A stretch of 64,000 bases of DNA from Sipunculus nudus. Taxonomy: Eukaryota; Annelida; Sipuncula; Golfingiida; Sipunculidae. Of this stretch, positions 24,232 through 35,959 are shown piece by piece. Made by a program: the position numbers and the translations under genes. Numbering within the stretch: the stretch's first letter is position 1; each line of letters begins with the position of its first letter. The notes under the pieces were generated by a model. It was not told where the DNA came from. It worked only from the letters and a program-made list of their open reading frames with translations, and searched no databases. The stretch spans positions 57,400,300 to 57,464,299 of the forward strand of contig CM049314.1 of the NCBI GenBank assembly GCA_026874595.1. The letters are read 5' to 3'.

Positions 24232-24870
24232 CCTGTTATTCAGGAATTTAGCCCGGTGTGTTATGCAGCGACTTTAGACCTTGGTTCTATGCACTGATTT
24301 TATACAAAACTAATATGTAGTGACGACTTTAAACCTGAGGGCAGATGAAGGATTATCGTACATGCGGCTTCTTTTATCACTGACACAGACCCGTAGCAGG
24401 ATACGATGTCAGTAATGACGTATTACGTTTACAAGAGCTTACAGTGCTGTTCAGTAATGGTTATTTAATCATGTGTTCACAAACTTAATCATTAAATAAC
24501 CACGATAATATGAATTAATGCTTTAGTACTTGACATGTATTGTACTTGGCGTAATCAGATAAACTTCTTTTCCCACAAATATGTACCAGATTTGCTTTGA
24601 GTTACTTATATAGATCATATCAGTTGTGTGCATACTTAACTGTGTATTTGCGTTTGACTGAGAGCGGAATTTATATATATATACATGCATATAAAGGGCG
24701 ATTTAGGAAAATACGTCCCGAACTTTAGGGGTCAATAATTTTATCAATACTGCATGTAAATTATTGATTGTAGGTGTGTGGAAAGTTTTCTATATTTGAG
24801 ATATGTTTCTAAAATTTCATAGGTCCAAGTTTTCAATTTACAGATTAATGGAAGGAATAACTTTACATAA
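24225..24870 (+). repeat. Dispersed repeat, copy 2
   Basis: The first half matches 18370-18720. The second half, from about 24650 ('gggcgatttaggaaaatacg'), matches 62515-62795. It also contains the inverted counterpart of 21437-21650. It looks like a composite of at least two repeat families joined by an AT-rich tract. Confidence 0.75.
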
Positions 24871-25274
24871 CTGCATCAGTTTATAATATAGAAAATATTA
24901 TATACAAAATATTACGTTGTTAATACTGCTGTGCTTTACCTTCATGTAAATTTAAACGAGAGGCAGAGTGAACTCAACATATGCTATCGCGAAGCAATTT
25001 TGACTTCAGCTTTTAGATCTATCGGCCTAAGAAATATCCAAAATCCGCATTAAAGGGAAACTTCCCAGTATAACTAAGTCTTCACAAATTTTGCCTGTGA
25101 GGCTGTCTGCATCGTAGTCAAACGCATCATAGGCTGCGTCCGACCCTGAAAATCCTTAAACCTTCACCTCTGCCATGTTACATGACCTCTGGGCCTGTAA
25201 GCTCTATATATTACGTGGCGTCTGAGGCAGACAGAGAGGTGAACTACACAACACATTCAATTTGGGAGGGTAAG

Positions 25275-28200
25275 CTGACTGTCGGCCAGAAAGATGGATG
25301 TGTTCCCTGAAATGTGTGACAAAGTCACGTGCATGTGCTATCTGGCAGGTAGTATAAAAATAACTTATTCTTAATGATAAGTTATGACTTCAGCAATAAT
25401 CATAACCCCATGCATATAAAACCTGAGATAAAGAAGGCTTATCAATAACATATTCTTATCAAATGGATACTCTCACTCTCATTTAATAGATAGTGCCACC
25501 AACAGGTAGTGGACCTATCCTTAAAAAATCTGCAGCATCGCCTCTGATTCAAGGCTTTAACCTTTGGCCTTGTTCAGTTTCTTTTAATGCACATTAGCAG
25601 TTTTTTTTTGTCAACATCAAAAGATGGATTACAATCCTTCTACTGTTTTAGGTTTCTCAGTCAGATAATACCATTGCCAAGTGCTTCTGTACAGTGTTTG
25701 ATCAAGCCGTTACAACAAAAAATGCAAGTCTGTCGATCGGTTACTTCTGTGATTCATGGAGCCATGAAATGTGGGAAGGATTTTATCAAGAGCCCTGACG
25801 ACGATGATGTTGAAATGATTGTGCCGACGGAGAAGTAATTTTCACTGATTCTGCGAAAATTTTTAATAAATAGTTTATCTTGATTCGCACAATATTTTAT
25901 GTAAGCGTATAAATCTGAAGCATTTTTTTCACGTTTGTACTCTCGTACACATGCGTTTAAGAAAAAAATGAAACAAACGTGCAGCAAGTAACATTAGAAT
26001 TCCTTTGTTATTGAAATTACTTATAAAAGATTTATAACGTTTTCATTGTTGTAAATTAAACAAAAAGGGAGAGAATATAGTTTAAGCATACGATCTTGAG
26101 ATGTACGGTAGTCCATGATTTAGATATTATTTCATACAAGTGTATTTAATATGTAATAAACAAACCTTTCAACTGCAGGATTGAAGCTCCACGTGATTGT
26201 TTGGAGAGGTACACGGTGTATATGCAAGACAAGGAATCTCATCTTTACTGGGAAGCGGACGGCAATGGACAGATATTAATGACATCCCTCGACTTCGCAA
26301 ACATTAAAAAGTGTGAGTAAACGGTATAATCAATTCTATAAAAATACTAACTGTATATGAATTTTGACTTTCCTGAGAAATGGTAATATTATATGTCTTC
26401 AGATGTGACTGATTTACCCAATGTCTGTCCTCTTTCCTTTCAATAGAGCAGTTTCTGGGACCGATCCTTCCTCATTAAGATTAAATGACGAAAATGGGTA
26501 AACTTGTTTTAATATTTCTTGTCCTGATTAAAATATTCACAAAACGTTTAACCCGTTGAGACCGATGTTCACTATATCAAATGGGTAAGTCAAATATATA
26601 GAAATTTTGAAACTGAAAATATAGCATTTTAAGCGAGTGTAGGAGTACACAATGATAGAGTGATAGTGTAAGCATAAGTTGCACTTACATTGTAACATAT
26701 CATTAGTTGTCCATATTGTGAATTAATGATAATTAATGTAAAATAGTGTTCCGATAATCATCATAAACATTGGCATAACCATAATATGCAAATCCAACTT
26801 GTGTAATGGAATTTGCAACTTCTCATTTAAATGAGACGGTAAGAACTAGTTTTCAGTTGTTTTATAATGATTGTTTGTATGACACGATATCTAATGGAGC
26901 ATTAATAGTTGGCATCCGTTAGAAAGCACTGGAGGTGACTTCTTTGACTAACTTAATGACATTCTCGATCAATTTCACTTTCAAGGCATTTTTAATTTAT
27001 ACTATTGATACTATGGTTGTTTATAAAAAGTGATAAACCTATTACGTGAACTACTAACTGAACGTCGTAATATTTTAGACCGTTTTCGGCTGTTTGTCTA
27101 TCGTTACAACAAAGGTAAACATCCAGCAGTGGTGGTTATATCTACAACTGACGGGAGCAATCAGTATGTAGACATACCGAACTCACATCATAATCTTAAG
27201 TTAAAGGTAAGGCTGTCGCATTCTGTCCAAATAAACAGGTAAAAATATATGCTAAAAGATAATTTTTGGAGAGCAGTAGAATGCACCAAATTCGTACCTG
27301 GTCGTGACCAGTAAGTCGGAGATGTTTATTAAAATGTATCGACATACACCTATATTCTTTTCAATGGGTTCTTGTCACAATTATGAAGTGATGTCCAATC
27401 ATTATCGATCATTATTGATTCTTGAGCAGTATGTGACAGGAGATGTATGCGTACTAAGGCGACAAAATGTGAATTTTTCAAAACAGGTTTATAGGTTTAA
27501 GGTCTTTATAGGTCTTAATAGGTCTTTAATTTGATGATAATTTCTGTCATATTTATAATGCAAAGTGTAAATAAGACCTTATTCGGTAACATCAGGTAAC
27601 TAGATCCCGCCATTAATCTTAAAGTCCAAGTCTCAGCACGGAGGTCGATTAGTGTCATATGCCCGATTTCTATGTATCAAAACACGATGTTATGTCCATT
27701 TAACATTAATATAGCAATTTAATCAATTAATACGACAATTTGAAACTGGCGGGCCGAATACACTCCGGAAACTGCCGAAAGCCAAGGGGGAAACCGTGAC
27801 GTCACGTGTGGAAGTCGTCTCACACAAGCATCATGGCGGTGATGCAAAGAAAATAATCCGATGAAACTTCCTATGCGTAAGTGACAACCAAGCGTCCACC
27901 GACTATGGTTCAAAATAAGTTATTTCGGAAGTATGTCAGAAAGTGATTGTAGTGATGTAGAATTTGAAAATCCTTGAGATATTGAACCATTTCGATCTGA
28001 GCCATTGGCTCGACGAGGCGAGATCGAAGGAGGGTGTACCGAGTCTGACAGTGACAGCCGTGTCAACAAAGAATCCGATGAACCGTCTCGGGCGTCTATG
28101 GGAGCAGGCACCAATGACTGGTAATTATTTTATTTTACTCTTACACTGAGTACATCTCAAGTTTCTGTAATTGGGGCAGGTTGATTATTACACTGAAATA

Positions 28201-31161
28201 AATATCGCTCAACCAACGCATGTAGCACTGAATAATTTATATGACAGTCATAGGTTTTCCTGGAAAGATGGGTCCCAGCTAGCCCGTTCCTGTGATTTAT
28301 AAAAATGCCATTACTTATCAGTCAGTGGTCATATCTTGTTGATTTAAGAACCATATTGAATAAGATCCTGGAGCAAAAACCAATCTTGCAGTGTATTTAT
28401 TATCTGAAAATCTTTATTTTGAAAAAATACTGATGTACCAAATATTAAAGTTGTCGTTTGACAAGTGACTAAATGTGAATTCTCAACCTGGATGCTATTA
28501 AAATTGTAAAATTATTTTTACAATACTAATAATGATAACATTATAAAATTTATACTTTTTATTAAAAAATTAAATTTTCACTTTTATTTTTGCACATGTT
28601 ACATGCACATATATATAATTATTAAATATTAAAAAAGAATAAATTTGCAAATACTAGATATATACTAGTAATATTCAGGGGCGGATCCAGGATTTAGAAA
28701 AAGGGGGCATCTCCAGGATTTAGAAAAAAGGGGGGGTCCAACCCAGGAGGACAAATGAAAACCCTAAAAAATGGTCCTCAGGTCTGAAAAAGGGGGGGCC
28801 AGGCAGCAATTTTAGGTCTGAAGCCTTTTAAAAAAACGTTGTTTCTGATGAAAAAAAAAGGGGGGGGGTCCGGACCCCCTGGTTCCGCTTCTGATATTTA
28901 CAGATCTTTTATGCATTCCAATAGCCTTGCAAGGGTTATTGTTTTCACTCAATTCTCCGTGTGTGCAGGGGTGTCAATATAGGTAGGAGTGGGGGGGGGG
29001 GGGCAGGGATATATATCCCCCACTCTTTTTGGCAAGAAGGAAAAGAATGGTCAGTGTAATCACCCCCCCCCACACCACCACACACACACTTTTCTGAGAA
29101 TATATTATATTTTACAAATGAAATATATTAATTAATTGAATAGTATACTTTTGTTCACTTTACGATCTTATATATGCCTTTTTTCTAACTTTGATTATCC
29201 TCCCATGCCTGTCATCCCCCCTCCAACCTTGCGTATCATATCAACACCCTGCAAATCACCCCTCCCCCCATCCTTGAAGCCAGTGTGTGTGTGTGTGCAA
29301 GGTATCTTAATAATTGCATTACAGATGTTATTGCAGTTTTACATATAGATCAGTTAAGTGAAAATCTCAGGTGATTTCATTTTGGTGTAAATTCAACTCT
29401 GGGGTTAATGGTTTATGGAGTTTTATAGCTTATTTGTTTACACCTAAGGACATATGTAACCAGATGAACCTATATATGGCCATCTTTGGAGTGTAGTCAT
29501 GATGTCACTCCACATGCCAATCCCCTCAAAGGTGTCAGTAAATCTTCATACAGCAAGGCAGACCAAGTTTGTTGTTCATTGTGTTTATAGCCAAGGGCAG
29601 CTATATCCCAATGTCCAGGGGTGATTTTCAAAATAATCTCAGTGGAAAAAAAGTTCCCAGGAATAACACAGGTTAATTTACATTTCAGAACACTACCTCT
29701 GAACATAATCTTCCACTCAGGACATGCATCCCCAATCAGACACTTTTTAATTTTTCTTTAATCATCCTTTGAGATATTGACATTACTTATGATACACAGC
29801 ATGACTTTTTGTAGGAAATACAGATACACCACATTCAGGCAGCAGGTTTGATGGAACTGGGGATTCCTTGGAAGACACATCAGGATACCACTACCAGCAT
29901 GTGCAGTGAAAAGGATTGAGCAGGCATTTATGTCACATGATGGGACATAACTTTATAAAGGGTTCAGATGCCCTAGATGGAACTGATGGGTGTTCATCCT
30001 TGAGCACATTGATGATATATTAGTTGATAAGATGTAACAATGAACTTCATTATTTCAGTGCACAAGATCTTACACCACAATTATTAGAGCATATTAAATC
30101 AATTCTTGCAGTCAAATGCACACATATCCTGTATAATAGCAGTAATCAAGTTTTTACAATTACAAGATGCAGAAATGGAACCTTCAAGTCCATGTGCACA
30201 ATGTTGTGTTTGAGCTCAAGTTTACCAGCAGGCATCTGGCGAATATAAGTTTGATTCCGCCACTTCTTGTGCAGGTTACAGTTGTTGCATATCTCGCTTA
30301 CCTGGACTGCTGTTCCTTAACAAGAATCACCTGATCGTGTGTACAAGATGTGCTGTTTGGACAGATGCTAAACAACTCCATCAGTTGTGAGTGGAATAAA
30401 ATAAATTTGGCACTTGATCTTGGTGTATTTCTTCATATAAGCTAATGCTTTTGGACCATAAAGGTCCTTAAATAGGGCCACGCAGTCAAAAATATCCTCA
30501 AATCCAAACCCTGTTGCCATATTGGATATCACATTGGCCTGAAACTTATCACCCCAAATAACCTGAATGGGATCTATATTCAGAAAATTTCTAAAAGATT
30601 ACTTAGATGAGGCATTAAGAGGTTCTTAAGGTACATGTATGTGCTTGGAAGCTGCATTGGATTTGGATTTATAGGAATGATGGATGGACCAAGGACTGAT
30701 GGACAGACATCAAGGCAATTATTCTTGAGCGGAGCCTGAATAAAGTCAGTCAGCATGAACAGATTGAATAAACTTATCTCATTTTCTTTACATTATATTT
30801 ATATACTGATATAAGAAAAATCTATAATAAATATCAAATTTATAAAGATTAAATATTTAACAATAAGTTCATTGAAGGATGAATCGGTATCATAATCTTC
30901 ATCATCAGAAGGGAAGTATTCATCATCTTTATAAACTGGTGGTGCTTCATCATCATCATCATCATTATCATCTGCTTCTTCTTCTTCACTGAAGATGCTG
31001 CTATCTTCTGTATTATGGCCGACCAGAGCTTCACCAATCAGTGAGCACTGGACACCAGCATTTTTTGTGGATACATTCACTGGGCAACCTGAATTTGAAA
31101 CAATATGCCATTTTCATTGATTTCAAGGACAACTGAAAGATAACTTTTTCATTTGTAAATT

Positions 31162-31214
<53 letters not shown>

Positions 31215-34168
31215 TAACATAACTTGTCATAAGATCTGTTCACACAATATTCATAGTATTTATGCTTTATTAAAATAAAATTGTGCATGTGAAATAATAT
31301 AGGGTAAATAAGGCAAAACGTCACAACTGTAAGCATTAAATGATTATTTAAATCAGAGTGGCCACTGTAATTTGTTAACAAACAATGGGGGTTATGTACA
31401 CACCCCTTGACGCACCCCTAATTTGCTGGCTGACTGCCAGGCGATTTGGCAGGAGTGGTGGGTGTTCACAGGTTTCCCTGGAACAAAAGGGCATAATCCC
31501 AGCTTAAAAAAATGCAACAACTTTGCACTAGGCCTCGGAGTAGATTAAGCACAAAAACCGTGTTTACATGGGCGATAATAAGGTATATTCAAATCACGTA
31601 ATAATTGCTCAAAATTTAAAATATATAAATAACTTTCCCTTTTAGCAGTCAATTTACTCACAGTTATCAGGTGGAGCCCTTTTCTTGTGACCTAGCAGGC
31701 TTCACACCTTTTCCCAGCGAGTACCTCGGGCGCTTGGCGGCGTAATATTGTCCCGGCCCTTGACTGAAGTTGAAGCAAGGCTGGATCCACTCTCAGTCGG
31801 CCTTGCAGCGGGTTCTTGTGGATTTATACTCGGAATTGCCCCTTGTATCAGATCTAGTTGTTTTCTTAAATATCCGGCTTACCATTGCTGATAGTTTTTA
31901 AAATCGTCAGGAATCCGGAATTGTGCCCCATACATGACACTGGAAAGTTTTGCAAGGAGTTCCCGACCTACAATCGGCTCGTCTCTGTCTGACAGTTCCC
32001 ACTTTTTTTCCTTAAACGTACGTCTTTCGGCCAATTGTGGACGTTCACACTATCCTTGTTGGTATTATTGCATCCACTAAGAACATCTCGCTTCGTCATT
32101 TTGATACTGTGTAAGATCTACAGTGTTTGTCGAGGGGAAAAAACACGGCAGTCAAGGATGCAGACCGGCAAGACGCGGCATGTTGACCCATGTGATGTTT
32201 ACCCAGCGGTGCCACACGTGACGTCACTGAAGCCACGCCCACCGCGTATCACCGAGTGCACCTTTACACTCAGGAGCGTGATCACCGTGATGTTTCACGG
32301 ATAAAATGGAGCATAAATTCGATCTCGTTCAGCTTGAAACTGTGTTGTAAGCACTGTATTTACTTATTAAAAGGGTACATGACGCTTTTTTAACTTATAA
32401 AAGTGCATGAAACTTGGACTTTAATATTTTGGCCAATACCGAAACCACAGTTGGCATCAATGATATTACTTTGAAAGGTGCACTTTGGAAAAGAGACATA
32501 TATGTTCCGAATAAGTTATTCCCTTCAAATATAAACTCTCTGTGAACATTCTTCTTAACCAATCTTAATACACCTATAAATTGTTATTAATCGAACCCCA
32601 GATAACTTAGCATCCTGACAAAGTTTTTTTTTGCTTTCTGTTGGTAATTTTTTCAATGATAATAAATTTCTATTAAATCTAATCAATCAATAAGACCTCG
32701 GCTAATGTTTTCAAAATAACAAAACATTGGTTATTATATGAATGGCTGTCGAGAGTAGTTTTAATGAATTCCCGTAAAGGTCGGTTGTCGCGACTTGCAT
32801 AGAACGTGGAGTGTTCAACCCAAAAATTTACTCTACTTCTTCAGAAGAAGCGGAAGTGACGTCAAATTTGAACTTGTTGCCCGGCCCGGTGAGTACATAT
32901 AATGCAGTATAATGGTATTATTGTTCACCATACAGCTAAGCCACTATGATTGAAGAGAATATCTGACCTGCTAACCAAATAATAAATGTCATAATAATCT
33001 GTAACATTGCAAATGTGTTAACCACATGAAGGTCATCAACACATGTGTAAAACTCTTGTAATTAGATAATAGTATTTGGAAATATTAACTGCTTTGGCTA
33101 AATATACAAGCAGACTTTTTGCAGACACGTTCATTACTCTTGACAGCAGGCATAGGATCTGTGTTAAAAATTTCCCGCACTGGTTTAACGTGTGGCCGAT
33201 GATAGGTGTTTCCGGTCGCGAGATGGCGACACTTACCTGTTCAGGGAGAAACGGTCAGCCATTGGTTCTAAATGTCCGGGAAAACAAGCTAGTTGCTGAA
33301 GACAAAAACCCGAGCAGCGAAGGCAATTACCATTTCGTTATTTGGTCAGAAAGATCTGGTCTGTTGACAGTTTTTGATGTATCTTTATAATTTGCTTACG
33401 TGAAGTGTTAGTGGGAGAAGAACTCCTTCGTATGCTAGAAATGTAATCTTTGTTGTTAAGCATTTCGTATGCTAAAACTTTCCTGTGCCTGAGTAAAACC
33501 CCGGTTACAACAGGTTCCTGCAGTAAAGTTGCATTTCCTTCATAACAATAGTCAACAGACATATGTATAATAAGCTTTTAATAATATCGATAGGCACAGC
33601 CTTGGAATTACATATAGACCTTACACTAGGGGGAGGATTTAGTTGGTTTCCTTGCCCCCTTCTCGGCCTATTAAATGTTTTAAAATGCCTTTTAAACTAT
33701 AGCGGATTGCAGCAATATAAATCCCCTAAAACCCATCATCTACCCGTGTAATATGACATTCATTACCTTTTTAAATGTATATAATTTTTATCAAGTAAAT
33801 TCATTTTAAGTAATGACAAGTAATCTCTAAAAAAATCCCTTGGTTTCAAGGGCAAAATGTTATATGTATCTTTCAGATAACTTCCAGATATATCATTATG
33901 ACTACCGGGTTGGGGATGCCACCTGGCAAGCTGTAGTTCTTTATCACGTCGCTAGTGGGCGTGTTATACGGGCAAATGTCTTTACGTATTCGCTCAGGAA
34001 TACCGGTATCGTAACAGAGGTAGGAATTGGTTTTGGTTTTTGTTATCGCTCCTTTATCGCAAGTCTTTTTTTCCATGTATAATATTGAACGGATAACACA
34101 AATTATAGGATATATGCTATTCACTCAGAATCTTTCTCAATTCAATCAAACGTATGACATGCATATTG

Positions 34169-34215
<47 letters not shown>

Positions 34216-35160
34216 GCTTCCTTGATGGTTAACTACTATAATGCAATAGTCTTAGACAATTCATTTTGGTAGAAAAAATGGCATGTGATATCACATTTAA
34301 ATTGTAGGTTGTATGTGTAACCCCTAAAGGTGGACACGTAAACAACTATTACAGTCTTGTTTCATTAAAACATTTAAGATAATCAAGGGTGGTCATATAT
34401 GTGTACTTGGCAGGAAGAGAGTAATCCGGACGCTTTAGGAAAGCTTGAAATGGCAGATGGACGCGTGTTTTTGTTACAGAGGTCAGAAGATAGCATTACT
34501 CTGGCATGTCATGAAGATCCAGGTGATGTTTTCCTTGTCAAATTGTAAAACAACTAAATGGATATTATGTAAAATACAAATAAGAGTACACTGAAGAATT
34601 AAATAGTGATAACATATTGCGTAATAAATACACAACAGTGAATTAGTTTTGTAAATTATTATTAAATCGATACTCAATATTTAGATAATAAAAATGTAAG
34701 ATTGCAATAAAAGATAGAAAACACTGCTGGACATTGAAACTTTCAAGACATTTATATTAGTATTATTTTAGATTTTTTCAAGAGATATGTTCATAAAAGC
34801 TCTTATTGAATATTTATTACAGATATGTGGCTCGCCGTTCAATTGCAGTTACAGTCCGGCGTTCACCCGGTCATTGTGACATCAAGAACCTCACGAAACC
34901 AAAAAGCTCACTTTCAATTTACAAAGCTTCAGAGATCCAAGAGTAAGAAAAAGCGAAGGTTTCTTCAAAGAAGACACTGTGTCAGAAGATCACAATGTAT
35001 GTATGGTCATGGCTCAGTTATAAACCCATCTATTCAGGATAAGGCGCCGGTACGGTCCCAGGATTTGTTGGAAAATGGCAAAATCTCACAACAGCCGCAA
35101 TGGTGTCATGGCTATTCCTCTTTAACTCCCCGCCGTGGGGCACTTTTAGTTCGGAGTTAA
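25275..35160 (+). CDS. Unrecognised multi-exon gene (~500 residues)
   Basis: Nine exons join in phase: 25275-25348, 25661-25834, 26179-26312, 27031-27206, 32780-32888, 33125-33358, 33877-34019, 34414-34522 and 34823-35160. The acceptors of the first and fourth are weak. Exon lengths and phases fit one continuous reading frame except for one base: the C run at 25793-25795 holds one base too many, changing frame between '...FYQEP' and 'DDDDVEMIV'. The middle is beta-rich and cysteine-poor, with segments such as 'RLFVYRYNKGKHPAVVVIST' and 'TWQAVVLYHVASGRVIRANV'. The C-terminus is basic (KSKKKRRFLQRRHCVRR). I see no signal peptide or membrane helix. I do not recognise the family; a beta-trefoil-like fold is only a guess. 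A transposon lies in the 27206-32780 intron. Four exons recur, broken, at 18985-21420. Confidence 0.6.
25793..25795 (+). other. Apparent one-base frameshift in an exon
   Basis: The exon 25661-25834 is 174 bases, but phase on both sides needs 173. Removing one C of the CCC run restores a single frame. It is either a real disabling mutation or a sequencing/assembly error. Confidence 0.55.
27796..27811 (+). promoter_or_regulatory. Subterminal CRE-like palindrome, left
   Basis: GTGACGTCACGTGTGG contains the TGACGTCA palindrome recognised by CREB/ATF factors. It lies about 120 bases before the first exon of the left gene. Its exact reverse complement occurs near the right end (32212-32227), upstream of the right gene. 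Promoter use is inferred. Confidence 0.55.
28676..28893. mobile_element. 218 bp MITE nested inside the transposon
   Basis: The ends are inverted repeats: CAGGGGCGGATCCAGG, and CAGAAGCGGAACCAGG read from the right. A five-base direct ATATT duplication lies at 28671-28675 and 28894-28898. Inside are runs of G and a short internal duplication of 'ccaggatttagaaaaa'. It is non-coding. The end sequence is of a type common among non-autonomous DNA elements in marine invertebrates, but I cannot assign the superfamily. Confidence 0.8.
28975..29300. repeat. Homopolymer and low-complexity tracts
   Basis: There are G runs near 28990, C runs near 29065 and 29265, and a short (GT)n near 29286. No gene is visible. 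Confidence 0.6.
29497..29720 (-). other. Unassigned open frame inside the transposon
   Basis: A minus-strand frame of about 70 codons reads 'GDACPEWKIMFRG' and later 'ITPGHWDIAALGYKHNEQQT'. It could be a remnant of the transposase DDE region of the right-hand gene, where a 'SPGH' motif is typical. The alignment is too weak to be sure and it may be chance. Confidence 0.2.
30140..32099 (-). pseudogene. THAP / zinc-ribbon transposase-like gene, decayed
   Basis: Reading inward from the right end, an ATG at 32099 starts 'MTKRDVLSGCNNTNKDSVNV' followed by 'HNWPKDVRLRKK', resembling the first part of a THAP zinc finger. The frame then breaks at a run of seven A. An exon from the acceptor at 31089-31091 down to about 30862 encodes 'VSTKNAGVQCSLI' and a long acidic region (EEEEADDNDDDDDE). 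Near 30430 down to 30150 comes 'KFILFHSQLMELFSICPN', a one-base frameshift, then 'GTAVQVSEICNNCNLHKKW' and 'IRQMPAG', matching the zinc ribbon before the DDE domain in THAP-type transposases. The DDE core itself is not visible. Confidence 0.6.
31164..31214. repeat. (AT)n microsatellite
   Basis: A pure AT run inside an intron of the right-hand transposon gene. Confidence 0.95.
32212..32227 (-). promoter_or_regulatory. Subterminal CRE-like palindrome, right
   Basis: CCACACGTGACGTCAC is the exact reverse complement of the left site at 27796-27811. It lies about 110 bases upstream of the THAP-gene start codon. Confidence 0.55.
32425..34650 (+). repeat. Large inverted duplication, right inner arm
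   Basis: Together with 27373-27618 this matches the reverse complement of 18985-21420. The only large interruption is the TTAA transposon. It carries the intact copies of four exons of the unknown gene. Confidence 0.85.
34170..34213. repeat. (AT)n microsatellite
   Basis: A pure AT run matching the run at 19385 in the inverted copy. Confidence 0.95.
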
Positions 35161-35959
35161 ACTAAGAACTATGAACCAAGAGTAGGACATTTATAGCTAC
35201 TGATATTCATTCAATTGTCCGACACCGAGAGCAAGAAACGTGTTTAAATTTTAAATGTCACTTAAAACTGATAACATTTATGAATGGAGGCAAAATTGCA
35301 ATTGTTGCTGTAAAGCATAGCCCTTCACCACGAGGACATCCTTATAATTTTGTAGAATGTACGATTGTAATGGATCCGCCTTGATAATCGGAGACAAAGA
35401 TAGTAAGACTATAAGATATTACTGAAAATTAATGATATCACCTAGAAAAGAAAAATGATTTAAAAAATTCGGAAATATGTCTAGACAACAGTTGGGCTGA
35501 TTACGTTTTACTTGTTAGGAAATTCCCTTTTTTTAATTTTCGGACTATTACAACTACGTAACCAAGTTATTTAATTGGAATTGTGATGTGTGCTATTCGC
35601 TTCTCTGTTTATAAAATATGGTCACTCTGCTTACTTTTGGATATGATAATAAGCTCTTTAGCAAAAAATGACAAACAATAAAGTGGCGTTAGGTTGTCCC
35701 ATTAATTACTTAAACTGGCAATTGTAAGTAAATACATACTGTCTGCCTTGTAAAAAAAACAGCCAGGAAATAAGGGATGGACTTGTTTACTTACAATATA
35801 CGTGTTAGTACTGCTGTGGATGCCAATTATTCACAAGATTAGAAAAGATAAAAATGAAGTTTGTGAATATTATCTCCGTACACTAGGCTTTGACCTTAGA
35901 ACCAGGGTAAACTTTCATTGAAATGGCACTTTTACTGAATGGTCTGAAATTTTATCTTA

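Larger units (their letters stand above)
27933..30000 (+). pseudogene. P2X7 C-terminal (ballast)-type domain gene, decayed
   Basis: Exon one opens with an ATG at 27933. It encodes a serine/aspartate-rich start (MSESDCSDVEFENP), a single TGA at 27975-27977, then 'DIEPFRSEPLARRGEIEGG' and 'GAGTNDW' up to a donor at 28121. A later exon, after an acceptor ending 29814, encodes 'KYRYTTFRQ', a TGA, then 'WNWGFLGRHIRIPLPACAVK' and 'RIEQAFMSHDGT'. These match the end of the cysteine-rich intracellular domain of P2X7 receptors and its many free-standing invertebrate relatives. The cysteine-rich middle exon (CxCG...CVCC) was not found and may have been lost where the MITE at 28676 lies. Both early stops could be CGA to TGA changes. 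Confidence 0.65.
27623..32420. mobile_element. 4.8 kb TTAA-flanked DNA transposon, Kolobok-like
   Basis: The element is 4798 bp. Its ends are inverted repeats (AGTCCAAGTCTCAGCAC at the left, AGTCCAAGTTTCATGCAC read inward at the right). It is flanked by TTAA (27619-27622 and 32421-32424). The inverted paralogue has a single TTAA and no insertion at 21173-21176, which proves the boundaries. Inside, a P2X7-ballast-type gene runs inward from the left and a THAP/zinc-ribbon gene runs inward from the right. Both have stops or frameshifts. TTAA targets are used by piggyBac and Kolobok superfamilies. The THAP-like N-terminus favours Kolobok. No DDE core is seen, so it is probably non-autonomous now. 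Confidence 0.85.

Noticed and set aside
30430-30600. Minus-strand frame reading 'GDKFQANVISNMATGFGFED'
   Set aside because: It looks protein-like, but the conserved zinc-ribbon frame just downstream is a different one and no splice sites support it. I treat it as chance within the transposon.
27623-32420. Interpretation as a piggyBac element
   Set aside because: TTAA fits piggyBac, but the ends do not start with CCC as is usual there, and the THAP-like and zinc-ribbon sequence fits Kolobok better. No DDE core is visible, so piggyBac is not fully excluded.
34027-34215. Open frame ending in alternating tyrosine and isoleucine
   Set aside because: It is the translation of an (AT)n microsatellite, as are the frames at 39585-39890 and 50039-50317.
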